Made by a program: the position numbers and the translations under genes. This document shows positions 8,389-15,898 of a stretch of DNA of 22,068 nucleotides, in pieces (positions within the stretch are counted from its first letter, which is position 1; each line of letters starts with the position of its first letter). The stretch is from an uncultured Duganella sp. (GTDB lineage Bacteria > Pseudomonadota > Gammaproteobacteria > Burkholderiales > Burkholderiaceae): the NCBI GenBank assembly GCA_946482635.1, contig CAMLSG010000074.1, positions 1-22,068 on the forward strand, given 5' to 3'. The notes below the pieces were generated by a model. The model had not been told where the DNA came from. It saw nothing but the letters and a program-made list of their open reading frames with translations, and did no database searches.

Positions 8389-9414
8389 TCAATAACGCGG
8401 CTTCACGCTGATCACGACCTTGCCGAAGTGGTTGCCCGAGGCGAGGTGCTGGTAGGCCTCGCGCGCTTCGTGGATGTCGAACACGCGGTCCACCACCGGC
8501 TTGATGTTGCGCTGTGAGACCAGGCGCGACAAGTCTTCCTGCATTTTGCGGCTACCGACGTAGATGCCGCTCATGCTCTTGCCGCCGATGACGATGCCCA
8601 GCAGCTGGACGCTGGTTTCGAAGCCGCCACCCAGGCCGCCAATCACAGCCACCTTGCCGCCCATGCCGGCCGATGCGATCGAACGCGCCAGCGTATCCTG
8701 GCCGCCCACTTCCAGCACCAGGTCGACGCCTTCGCCGTTGGTGGCGCGCAGCACTTCCTCCTGCCATTCAGGCGTCTTGCGGTAGTTGATCAGGACGTCG
8801 GCACCCAAGGCCCGCGCCCGTTCCAGCTTGGTGTCGCTGGACGAGGTGACGATGGCGCGCACGCCAGCGGCCTTGGCCAGTTGCAGCGCCCAGACCGATA
8901 CGCCGCCAGTGCCCAGCAACAACACGGTGTCGCCGGCTTTCAGGCCGCCTTCCACGAACAAAGCATTCCAGGCCGTGACGCCGGCGCAGGTCAGGGTTGC
9001 CGCTTCTTCATAACTCAGGTGCGCAGGCACGGCAACCAGGCCGCCTTCCTTGATCACCAGCTCTTCGGACAGCACGCCGTTGCTGCCAGCACCCAGCGTG
9101 ACGGCTGTCTTACCCGGCGTGACCTTGCCCTCCTCCCATTCAGGGAAGAACGCAGTCGCCACGCGGTCGCCGACGCGGAAGCGCTCCACGCCCGGGCCTA
9201 CCTCTATAACTTCGCCGGCCGCGTCGGAAGCTGGCACCACGGCGCCTTCACCGCTGACCGGATATGTGCCCTGCGCCACCATCAGGTCGCGATAGTTCAG
9301 CGAGACGGCGCGCACCTTGACACGCACCTCGTGGTACTGCAGTTCACGCTTCGGCAGCTTGACGGCTTCCAGGCTGTCGATACCGCCGCCGGGGGTGATT
9401 TGGTATGCATGCAT
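8389..9414 (-). CDS. Zinc-independent MDR-family NAD(P)-dependent alcohol dehydrogenase/quinone oxidoreductase
   Basis: Medium-chain dehydrogenase/reductase, 341 residues. The N-terminal GroES-like domain has VSLNYRDLMVAQG (38-50): an asparagine stands where zinc alcohol dehydrogenases have the catalytic cysteine, and the four structural-zinc cysteines are absent, so a zinc-free oxidoreductase is likely. The Rossmann motif GTGGVS is at 168-173 and the domain ends DRVFDIHEAREAYQHLASGNHFGKVVI, typical of the family. I chose the ATG at 9412-9414 because a very strong AAGGAG precedes it; the frame stays open further upstream without a ribosome site. The substrate cannot be told. Divergent from a LysR regulator 106 bp away, its probable controller. 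Confidence 0.9.
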   Translation of the reverse strand: MHAYQITPGGGIDSLEAVKLPKRELQYHEVRVKVRAVSLNYRDLMVAQGTYPVSGEGAVVPASDAAGEVIEVGPGVERFRVGDRVATAFFPEWEEGKVTPGKTAVTLGAGSNGVLSEELVIKEGGLVAVPAHLSYEEAATLTCAGVTAWNALFVEGGLKAGDTVLLLGTGGVSVWALQLAKAAGVRAIVTSSSDTKLERARALGADVLINYRKTPEWQEEVLRATNGEGVDLVLEVGGQDTLARSIASAGMGGKVAVIGGLGGGFETSVQLLGIVIGGKSMSGIYVGSRKMQEDLSRLVSQRNIKPVVDRVFDIHEAREAYQHLASGNHFGKVVISVKPRY

Positions 9415-9449
9415 TTGGATCTCCTTACAAGTTGTGGTTAAGTGAGAAG

Positions 9450-9480
9450 AACTATATAGTTTCCACGTGATCCACAGTGG
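9450..9480. promoter_or_regulatory. Candidate LysR operator region in the divergent promoter
   Basis: The 106-bp gap between the oxidoreductase and the LysR gene holds a perfect 12-bp palindrome AACTATATAGTT (9450-9461), directly followed by CCAC-N10-GTGG (9463-9480) and a tighter CCACaGTGG (9472-9480). LysR regulators usually bind dyads in such gaps. Which dyad is the site, and where the promoters start, is not resolved. Confidence 0.4.
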
Positions 9481-9520
9481 TGGAGTTTTATCGACAGATT
9501 GTCGCCCCAGAGGAACCAAT

Positions 9521-10486
9521 ATGAATGAACGCCTGAATGGCATCAACGTCTTCGTGCAGGCCGTGGAAGCAGGCAGTTTTTCCGCCGCTGCCACGCGGCT
9601 GCACCAGACCCGTTCCGCCGTGGCCAAAGCCATCGCGCGGCTGGAAGAACGCCTTGGCGTGCGGTTGTTCCACCGCACCACGCGCAGCCAGGCCCTGACT
9701 GAAGCGGGCCAGTCCTATTACGAGCGCTGCGTGCGGGCCCTGGCCGAACTGGATGCCGGCGAGGCCTGCATCGGCACCGGCCGCAGCGAACCAACCGGCC
9801 GCCTGCGCATCAGCGTCCCGGTGCTGTTCGGCCGCCAGTTCGTGGCGCCGCTGATGATGGACCTCGCCCAGCGCTACCCGCAACTGACCATCGACATCTC
9901 ATTCAGCGACCGGGTGGTGGACCTGCTGGAAGAAGGCTTCGACCTCGGCCTGCGTGTCGGCCCGCTGCCGAACAGCACCAGCCTGGCCGCGCGCCACCTG
10001 GGCCAGCAGCGCATGCTGATCTGCGCCGCGCCCTCCTACCTGCTGGCGCATGGCGAGCCCGAAGACATACAGGAAGTGAGCGAACGCGATGGCATCATGT
10101 ACTCGCGTGGACGCGTGGTAAAAGAATGGACGGTGTCGATGCCGGATGGCCGCACGCACGACATACTGCCGCGGCAACGCATGCTGGTGGATGATTTGCA
10201 GGTGATTGCCGATGCGGCTGCGCGCGGCATGGGCCTGGCCTGGCTGCCCTGCTGGCTGGCGGCCCCCTATGTGAAGCGGGGTGAGTTGAAAGTGCTGTTC
10301 GATTGCGGGGAGATGGAAGCCTCACGGATGCACCTGGTGTGGCCCCACACTCCCTACATGCCTGCCAAGCTGCGCGTCGCGATCGACACGCTGCTTGAGG
10401 TTACGCCGATCTACCTGGCGAGCGCGGAGGAGAACCCCGCAATCCCGCTGGCGGCGGATCATATGCGCCAGCGCAGGCCTGGCTAG
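9521..10486 (+). CDS. LysR-family transcriptional regulator
   Basis: 321-residue regulator with an N-terminal winged helix-turn-helix (about 5-62, AVEAGSFSAAATRLHQTRSA followed by IARLEERLGVRLFHRTTR) and a LysR substrate-binding domain (about 92-295, beginning GRLRISVPVLFGRQFVAPLM). It belongs to the common PA0477/DmlR-like group judging by the SAVAKAIARLEERLG helix. The ATG at 9521 is preceded by AGAGGAACC. Divergent from the MDR oxidoreductase, which it probably regulates in response to an unknown small molecule. It ends 24 bp before the stop of the converging TonB-dependent receptor gene, with no visible terminator between. Confidence 0.95.
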   Translation: MNERLNGINVFVQAVEAGSFSAAATRLHQTRSAVAKAIARLEERLGVRLFHRTTRSQALTEAGQSYYERCVRALAELDAGEACIGTGRSEPTGRLRISVPVLFGRQFVAPLMMDLAQRYPQLTIDISFSDRVVDLLEEGFDLGLRVGPLPNSTSLAARHLGQQRMLICAAPSYLLAHGEPEDIQEVSERDGIMYSRGRVVKEWTVSMPDGRTHDILPRQRMLVDDLQVIADAAARGMGLAWLPCWLAAPYVKRGELKVLFDCGEMEASRMHLVWPHTPYMPAKLRVAIDTLLEVTPIYLASAEENPAIPLAADHMRQRRPG

Positions 10487-10510
10487 CGCGATCCGCCTGG
10501 CCGGCGGGAC

Positions 10511-13384
10511 TTACATTCTCCAGCGCAGGGCAGCCGAGACCGAACGTCCGATCTGTACCGTACCAAAATTGGTCAACTGCGCATTACCCGCATTGCCGAA
10601 GTGGTAGTACTGCTGCTGCATTTCGTTCGTCAAGTTGACGCCACTGATATCGAACGACATGTTGTCGTTGATCTTGTACGAGATCTGCATGTCCACGCTC
10701 TTTTCCGGATGGCGCCAGATACCAATCGGATTGGCAAACAAGGCCGCTTCGTTTCGGTCCAGGAAGCCGGAGCGCCAGACATAGGACAAGCGCGCGCTGA
10801 CCGGGCCCTTTTCGTAAGCCAGGGTGGCGTTGTAGGAGCTCTTGGACACGCCGAAGAACGGCGTCTCGAGTTGCGAGACGATGACGCCGGCATCATTCGC
10901 GTCAGGCACGTTCTGCGACGAGGTCAGCCGCGTATAGCTGCCCTGGACGCCCAGGCCGTCCAGCAGGCTCGGCAACCCCTTCGGGAAGTAGATGAAGCCC
11001 AGCTCGGCGCCCTTGATCGTGCCGTTGGAGGCGTTGACCGGCGAGTTGATGACGTAGTCATAGCCGTTCGTATGATCGCCGCCCGAGGTCGAATTGCGGA
11101 ACGGATCGTTCGCCGGATCGACGTGAACCCTGTGGCGCAAGCTCACGACCAGGCCATCGATCTTACGCTTGAACAAAGTGCCGTAGAGTGCACTGTCCTT
11201 CTGGAAATACCACTCGGCCGTCAGGTCGAGGTTCTTGGAGTGCGTCGGTTTCAGGTCCGGATTGCCGCCGCTGCCCGAGCCATAACCTACCTTCGACACG
11301 TCGTCAGCGAGTTGCAGGATCGGATTCAGATCACCGAAGCTCGGGCGGCGCAGGGTTTCACCATAGTTGAAGCGCATCACGACGTCCTGGGACGGGTCGT
11401 AAATCAGGGTCATGCTCGGCAGGAGCTTGCTGGCCGACTTGCTGGCATTGGACGAGGTGACCGCCTTGGTGGTGGGATCCACCTTGTAGAAGGTCATGTC
11501 GGTATTGACCTTGACGTAGCGCGCGCCGAAATTGCCGCGCAGGCGATGGCCGAACAGCTCGTTTTGGGTATTCCCCATCAGGAACAGGTTGCTCGTCTTT
11601 TCATCGACTTCGAACGTCTTCTGCAGGCTCAACTTGTCCGTCGTCATGAAGTTCGCATCGACCGAGTTATAGAGCTTGCGCCAGTCGTCGATATGGTCGC
11701 GGATGTAATAGGCATTGGGCTCCACCCACGAACGCGGAACGTCGGAGATGTCCGTGCCGAAGTTCGAGTTGACGGAGGAATAAGCCGGTCCCAGCGAGGC
11801 GAGATTGCGGCCCAGGTTGCCCGATTGCGTCCGGTTCGCCTCCGACGCCTTGCGGTCGTCGAAGCGCACGCCGAACTGGATCGACTCGAGCGCACCCCAG
11901 CTGGTATCGTAGGTGCCCGACAGGTTGGCCGTCGCGGCGCTGCCCTTGTTACGGTTGGCGTTATCGAAGAACTGCGCAACATTCCACTTGGCCGGATCGG
12001 CCAGGTCGGCATCGTTATTGAAATGGAAGGCCGTATTGTTGCTGCCGTCATTGAAGTCGACGTTGATCGACGGTGCAACACGGTCGATACGGGTGGCCGT
12101 GAATTCCGAGTGATACTTGCTGGTCTGGTACGACAGGTCACCTTCCAGCTTCAGGCGGTCGCCAATATCCCACTTGCCGTTCAGGGCATAAACATAGGAA
12201 TCGGTTGCCGACGTGGTGTAGTCGCCGCTGTTGAAGCCATAGACGTTATTGACCTGGCGGCTCTTGATCACGTTCGTACCCGGGAAGGTCGTAATCGTCC
12301 CCGCAGGGTTGCTGCCGAGATCGCCCCACCAGTCAACGAAGCTGAACAGCAAGCGGTTGAAGGACTTGTCGCGATAACCGTTGTACATCGATTCGAAGGT
12401 GTAGACCGAATCCGCGTTCGGTTTCCACTGCAGGGCGATATTGGCGGCAGGACGCTCCCGCTTGCCCTCAACGTCGCTCTGGAAAACGGCGTCACGCGCC
12501 AGGTAATAAGGGTAAGCCTTGCCGTTAAAGTCGAGCGTTGAACCCTGTGCCATCGGCAAGCCGGCATGAGTGCCAGGCGTCCAGATCTTGTTGTCGAAGA
12601 TGCGCTGCAAGGGAATGTAACCTGGAGGAACTTCGCCGGCATTGGGGCTGGTGAACGGCACCATGGCGCCCGGCGTTACGCTCTCGTTGCGGTATTTCGT
12701 CTGGGTAGCCGACAGATTGATCAGGGCGCCAACTTCGCCAATGCCGGTTTCCCAGCGGTTGCTTAACATGGCGCTAAGCTGCGGGTTCGTCTTTTTCGCA
12801 GGCTCAAGATAGGTCTCGCGCACCGAAAGCGACACTTTCGGACCCTTGAAATCGAACGGCCGCAGCGACTTCACGTCAATCTGGCCTGCAATCCCGGTGT
12901 CCAGCTGGCTGGCGTCGCGCGTCTTGTAGACGTCGATCTGGCGCACCAGGGTCGAAGGAATATCCTGCAGCGCGACCTGCGTGCCGGACGCGGTGAAAAT
13001 ATTGCGGCCGTTCCAGGTGGTCTGGACGTCTGGCAAGCCGCGGATGGACAAGGTACCGACTTCGCCGCCGGCGCGGTTGGTAACCTGGATCCCGGTCACG
13101 CGCTGCAGCGCTTCGACGACATTGTTATCGGGCAGTTTGCCGATGTCTTCCGCAACGACCGATTCCAGGACCTGGTCGCTGGTGCGCTTGATTGCCAGGC
13201 TCTTGATCATCGATGCCTTGACGCCGGTGACGACCACAGTCGCGGTGTCGACCGGCTCCTTCTTTTCGGCGACGACGTTAGGATTGCTCTGAGCGGCTTC
13301 CTGGGCCCAGACCGATGCGCTGCTCAGCAGGCCAGTGGCCAGCATGCAGGCGACGGTGGTTTTCAAATTCAACTGGTGTTGCAT
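10511..13384 (-). CDS. TonB-dependent outer-membrane receptor, TonB-Xanth-Caul (carbohydrate) type
   Basis: 957-residue outer-membrane beta-barrel. Signal peptide 1-27 (cleavage after SVWA), candidate TonB box TATVVVTG (47-54), plug with SVVAEDIGKLPDNNVVEALQ (75-94) and RVTGIQVTNRAGGEV, SIRGLPDVQTTWNGR. This wording is typical of the large receptors of Xanthomonas and Caulobacter relatives, often for oligosaccharides. The barrel ends SAALRWRM, so the usual terminal phenylalanine is replaced by methionine, which is odd. The ATG at 13382-13384 follows AGGGAGA. No sugar hydrolase, transporter or local regulator is adjacent, so the ligand cannot be inferred from context. It depends on an ExbB-ExbD-TonB motor such as that encoded at 4251-5297. 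Confidence 0.93.
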   Translation of the reverse strand: MQHQLNLKTTVACMLATGLLSSASVWAQEAAQSNPNVVAEKKEPVDTATVVVTGVKASMIKSLAIKRTSDQVLESVVAEDIGKLPDNNVVEALQRVTGIQVTNRAGGEVGTLSIRGLPDVQTTWNGRNIFTASGTQVALQDIPSTLVRQIDVYKTRDASQLDTGIAGQIDVKSLRPFDFKGPKVSLSVRETYLEPAKKTNPQLSAMLSNRWETGIGEVGALINLSATQTKYRNESVTPGAMVPFTSPNAGEVPPGYIPLQRIFDNKIWTPGTHAGLPMAQGSTLDFNGKAYPYYLARDAVFQSDVEGKRERPAANIALQWKPNADSVYTFESMYNGYRDKSFNRLLFSFVDWWGDLGSNPAGTITTFPGTNVIKSRQVNNVYGFNSGDYTTSATDSYVYALNGKWDIGDRLKLEGDLSYQTSKYHSEFTATRIDRVAPSINVDFNDGSNNTAFHFNNDADLADPAKWNVAQFFDNANRNKGSAATANLSGTYDTSWGALESIQFGVRFDDRKASEANRTQSGNLGRNLASLGPAYSSVNSNFGTDISDVPRSWVEPNAYYIRDHIDDWRKLYNSVDANFMTTDKLSLQKTFEVDEKTSNLFLMGNTQNELFGHRLRGNFGARYVKVNTDMTFYKVDPTTKAVTSSNASKSASKLLPSMTLIYDPSQDVVMRFNYGETLRRPSFGDLNPILQLADDVSKVGYGSGSGGNPDLKPTHSKNLDLTAEWYFQKDSALYGTLFKRKIDGLVVSLRHRVHVDPANDPFRNSTSGGDHTNGYDYVINSPVNASNGTIKGAELGFIYFPKGLPSLLDGLGVQGSYTRLTSSQNVPDANDAGVIVSQLETPFFGVSKSSYNATLAYEKGPVSARLSYVWRSGFLDRNEAALFANPIGIWRHPEKSVDMQISYKINDNMSFDISGVNLTNEMQQQYYHFGNAGNAQLTNFGTVQIGRSVSAALRWRM

Positions 13385-13578
13385 CTGCGGTCTCCCTGAG
13401 TTGGTTTTTGTTGAAACCGAATGTAGGGGATCAGGCGGGATGCAATCCAATTAATTCTTTTCCGACTTTAATACCAGTTTTGATATCGAGCGCAGGCGCG
13501 CCCTAGAGGGGAAAGCACGTTCGTGCGCCTTCCAGGCAGGCCTTGCCGGGGTGCGTTGTAGTCTTGAAGCAACAGCTT

Positions 13579-13893
13579 TTAGCTGCCGCGTTCGACGTCG
13601 TCGTGTTCCTGGCGTTTGGCGTCGGGCAGGGATTCGACATGGTCGACATCGATATCGCTGCCATCCGGCGCCGGCGCATCGCGGCCAACGCTGGCCCGTT
13701 CGCCGGTGCCCTGGCCATCGGAATCGCTGTCGAGTTCGGTGTCGCCGGGGCCTGGTGGACGGGCGCCTTGCAAGTCGCTGCCGGAATCGGACGAATCGCT
13801 GGGGCCAAGTGCCCCGGTGCCGTGGCCCTTGCTGACTTCACGGTCAGGCTGGACCGGCATATTGTCCGGGTCGAGGGTACTGGTTCCTGACAT
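13579..13893 (-). CDS. Small acidic, probably disordered hypothetical protein
   Basis: 104 residues, starting MSGTSTLDPDNMPVQPDREV, rich in D, S, G, E and P, with repeated DSD/DSG tracts (PSDSSDSGSD, DTELDSDSDGQG, GSDIDVDHVESLPD). No cysteine, no hydrophobic segment and no signal peptide; predicted to be disordered and strongly acidic. I recall similar short proteins as conserved hypotheticals in Oxalobacteraceae but know no function. Support for reality: a perfect AGGAGG six bases before the ATG. Overlapping open frames on both strands lack such a site. Lies between the large receptor and the MarR regulator as a monocistronic gene. Confidence 0.75.
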   Translation of the reverse strand: MSGTSTLDPDNMPVQPDREVSKGHGTGALGPSDSSDSGSDLQGARPPGPGDTELDSDSDGQGTGERASVGRDAPAPDGSDIDVDHVESLPDAKRQEHDDVERGS

Positions 13894-13942
13894 GGTGTCC
13901 TCCTGTTTCCATTAATTTAACGAATTCAGGGCTTAGGCGGCG

Positions 13943-13966
13943 CAGTGTTGGAAGATGCCAACACTG
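13943..13966. promoter_or_regulatory. Perfect 9-bp inverted repeat in the divergent gap
   Basis: CAGTGTTGG (13943-13951), 6-base spacer, CCAACACTG (13958-13966). It lies about 50 bp upstream of the small acidic protein gene and has no T-run, so it is either a regulator-binding dyad or a leader hairpin. The rest of 13894-14190 holds the MarR promoter region. Confidence 0.4.
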
Positions 13967-14106
13967 TGTTACATGGGCAATAAAGCTGAAACATCTTCGG
14001 CTACTGGCCAGTTGTACCAAATTTCCCCTGTAAGTATAAGGTTTTCCCAAGATGTAACTTTCAAAAAAGACGGAACCCGAGCGCCGCCGTAGCTTTCGTT
14101 TGGGGT

Positions 14107-14120
14107 TTGATACAGATCAA
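14107..14120 (+). promoter_or_regulatory. FNR/ANR-type box upstream of the MarR gene
   Basis: TTGATACAGATCAA is a perfect match to the FNR consensus TTGAT-N4-ATCAA. Its centre lies 44-48 bp before the start site expected from the -10-like TAGTACAAT (14146-14154), near the -41.5 position used for activation by FNR. This suggests induction under low oxygen. Confidence 0.65.
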
Positions 14121-14190
14121 AAAGGCATTTACCTTAGGTCAACACTAGTACAATTCAGGCTTGAACAAATTGCACAGGAGTGCCTGCAGA

Positions 14191-14688
14191 ATGAGTAGTT
14201 TTGACGCAACAAACAAGCGCCTGAAAAACATTCATACTCGCATCCCGGAATTCCCGGAAGACCTGGTACGCCTGCTGCGCATGACCTATCACGTCCAGAA
14301 GCGCATGAAGGATCTGGCGAATTCGGTGCTGCGCAAGTACGACCTGGTCGATGCCAGCTACATGGTGCTGGCGGTGCTGTATGGATCGGAGAATGAGACT
14401 TCGACCGCGTCCAACCTGGGCGAAGCCTGCATGGAAAAGCCGGCCAACCTGACGCGGGTCTGCAACGACCTGGAAGCGCAAGGCCTGATCACCCGCGGCA
14501 ACCGCCCGGGCGACCGCCGCTGCGTGATGATCACGCTGACCGACGCCGGCCGCAACCTGATCGAGCAAGTGATGCCGGAAGTCTGGTCGCGCACCACCCG
14601 CGCCTACGACGGCTACAACGGCGACGACATCCGCGTGCAAGAGCAGCTCTTCAAGCGCCAGCTTGCCAACCTCGACGTCACCGCTTAA
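14191..14688 (+). CDS. MarR-family transcriptional regulator
   Basis: 165 residues. An N-terminal dimerisation helix pair (about 20-50) is followed by a winged helix-turn-helix (about 55-125): TASNLGEACMEKPANLTRV is the recognition region and NRPGDRRCVMITLTDAGR the wing with the family's D-R-R. Three cysteines (80, 91, 111) leave redox sensing possible but unproven. The ATG at 14191 has CAGGAG about ten bases upstream. MarR proteins usually repress efflux or stress genes; here no target lies beside it, since both neighbours point away or converge. The FNR-type box upstream links it to oxygen supply. Confidence 0.93.
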   Translation: MSSFDATNKRLKNIHTRIPEFPEDLVRLLRMTYHVQKRMKDLANSVLRKYDLVDASYMVLAVLYGSENETSTASNLGEACMEKPANLTRVCNDLEAQGLITRGNRPGDRRCVMITLTDAGRNLIEQVMPEVWSRTTRAYDGYNGDDIRVQEQLFKRQLANLDVTA

Positions 14689-14702
14689 AAATCAAGGACA
14701 TT

Positions 14703-14810
14703 AAAAAAGGGGACGTAACCCTTTTCCGCCGGCGGCGGAAAAACGTAAAAAAGGGGACGTACCCCTTTTCCGCCGGCGGCGGAAAAAAAAGGGGTACGTC
14801 CCCTTTTTTT
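14703..14810. repeat. Tandem plus inverted GGGGACGTACCCC repeat, bidirectional terminator
   Basis: Two direct copies of a 44-bp unit (14703-14746 and 14747-14790), each starting AAAAAAGGGGACGTA and containing CCGCCGGCGGCGG. An inverted copy GGGGTACGTCCCC (14791-14803) follows, with a run of nine T. The second unit and the inverted copy fold into a long hairpin (14747-14810) with A/T runs on both sides, so it can stop transcription of the MarR gene and of the converging small membrane protein gene, whose stop codon touches it. Confidence 0.85.
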
Positions 14811-15122
14811 TTATTTCTGCGGCTTGGTGTGCTTCATGGCGTAGTACAAGTGCTGCCACCAGTGCTCGCGTGACTGCACGCTCAGCATGCACTGGCGGTC
14901 GATCTCTTCCTTGAAGACGCGGTCGCGGCATTGCATATTGGCCAGCGCATTGCGCTGGTTTTCGGCATTCACCACGGCCAGCACGAGCCAGAACACCAGC
15001 CCGGACAGCAGGACCACCAGCGTCCAGGCCAAGTGGTTGACCCAGGTGCGCTGCACCAGGCCGGCCTCGTCAGGGGCCGACTCCCGGAACGCCCGCATCA
15101 CCCCTTCTTCACGTTCTTCCAT
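14811..15122 (-). CDS. Hypothetical single-pass membrane protein
   Basis: 103 residues. An acidic/polar N-terminus (1-30) is followed by one transmembrane helix (about 31-51, LAWTLVVLLSGLVFWLVLAV) and a hydrophilic C-terminal part with two cysteines (65 and 78). I do not recognise a family. It starts three bases after the dsbA stop, so the two are one operon. If the C-terminus faces the periplasm, the cysteine pair would be a plausible DsbA substrate; this is inference. Charge bias does not settle the topology. Its stop codon adjoins the bidirectional terminator repeat. Confidence 0.75.
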   Translation of the reverse strand: MEEREEGVMRAFRESAPDEAGLVQRTWVNHLAWTLVVLLSGLVFWLVLAVVNAENQRNALANMQCRDRVFKEEIDRQCMLSVQSREHWWQHLYYAMKHTKPQK

Positions 15123-15125
15123 GTC

Positions 15126-15782
15126 TTACTTCTTGCTTGCTGCAGCCTTGGCTACCAGGTAGTCCGCAACCGCCAGCGCTGCTGCCTGGGACTGGTCTTC
15201 CGGCTGGCCTGGACGGCCGGCCATCGATGGAGAGGTTACGTAGCGGCCATCGATCACCAGGGTCGGCGCGCTATCCACCTTGTACTGGGCGATGATGCTC
15301 TCCATGCGTTTCATTTTAGACTCGACGCTGAAGGATTTGTAGACGCTTTCGTACTTGGCCTTGTCGACGCCGGCGCTGACCACCACGGCAGTCACGTCGT
15401 CTTCGCGCATCAGGCGCTTGTGCTCAACGTGGATGGCGTTGAACAGCTTCTGGCTGGCGGCTTCCGGGGTGCCCATGGCTTCCAGGGTCACGTAGGCGCG
15501 TGCCAGCGGGTCTTTTTCGCCACGGGCGAAGTGGATGCGGCGGAAGTGGATCTTGTCGGCGTTCTGCTTGACCCAGGCCGACATGCGCGGCTCGAGCGCG
15601 TTGCAGTGCGGGCAGGTGAACATGAAGAACTCGACCACTTCGACCTTTTTGCCCTGGGCTTCGGTACGCACCGGGGTGTCGAGGGTCTTCCAGTCAACGC
15701 CCTCTTTCGGCTCGGCGGCATAGGCGCCGGCAGCGGTGAACATCAGGGCGGCAGAAGCAATCAGCAGTCGCAGCAAACGCAT
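15126..15782 (-). CDS. dsbA: Thiol:disulfide interchange protein DsbA
   Basis: Periplasmic oxidoreductase that introduces disulfide bonds into exported proteins. 218 residues. Signal peptide 1-22 (MRLLRLLIASAALMFTAAG, cleavage after AYA), thioredoxin-fold active site C57-P-H-C60 in FFMFTCPHC, an inserted helical domain, and the cis-proline loop SAPTLVIDGRY. Of two in-frame ATGs six bases apart, I chose the second: AAGG stands six bases from it but directly abuts the first. Co-transcribed with the small membrane protein downstream. A hairpin at 15841-15879 separates it from btuB upstream. dsbB is not in the window. Confidence 0.96.
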   Translation of the reverse strand: MRLLRLLIASAALMFTAAGAYAAEPKEGVDWKTLDTPVRTEAQGKKVEVVEFFMFTCPHCNALEPRMSAWVKQNADKIHFRRIHFARGEKDPLARAYVTLEAMGTPEAASQKLFNAIHVEHKRLMREDDVTAVVVSAGVDKAKYESVYKSFSVESKMKRMESIIAQYKVDSAPTLVIDGRYVTSPSMAGRPGQPEDQSQAAALAVADYLVAKAAASKK

Positions 15783-15840
15783 GGTCATCCTTACGGTGAA
15801 ATAGTAAACGCCGCGAGATTACCATTTTTTGCGCGCTGTG

Positions 15841-15879
15841 ATCAGCCCCGCGGGCCAAAATGGCGCCTGCGGGGCTGAT
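15841..15879. terminator. Terminator-like hairpin between btuB and dsbA
   Basis: ATCAGCCCCGC (15841-15851) pairs perfectly with GCGGGGCTGAT (15869-15879). There is no T-run on the minus strand, so it is a weak or non-classical terminator of btuB, located 20 bases past its stop. Confidence 0.5.
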
Positions 15880-15898
15880 TTAAGCCTGCTTTAAGCGC

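Noticed and set aside
10601..12541. Plus-strand open frame of 646 codons
   Set aside because: Antisense shadow of the TonB-dependent receptor; low-complexity translation and no ribosome site.
13503..13890. Alternative open frames on both strands over the small acidic gene
   Set aside because: They lack a ribosome site; the frame at 13579-13893 has a perfect AGGAGG.
14701..14931. Minus-strand open frame running through the tandem repeat
   Set aside because: It only translates the GGGGACGTACCCC repeat and the antisense frame of the small membrane protein gene.
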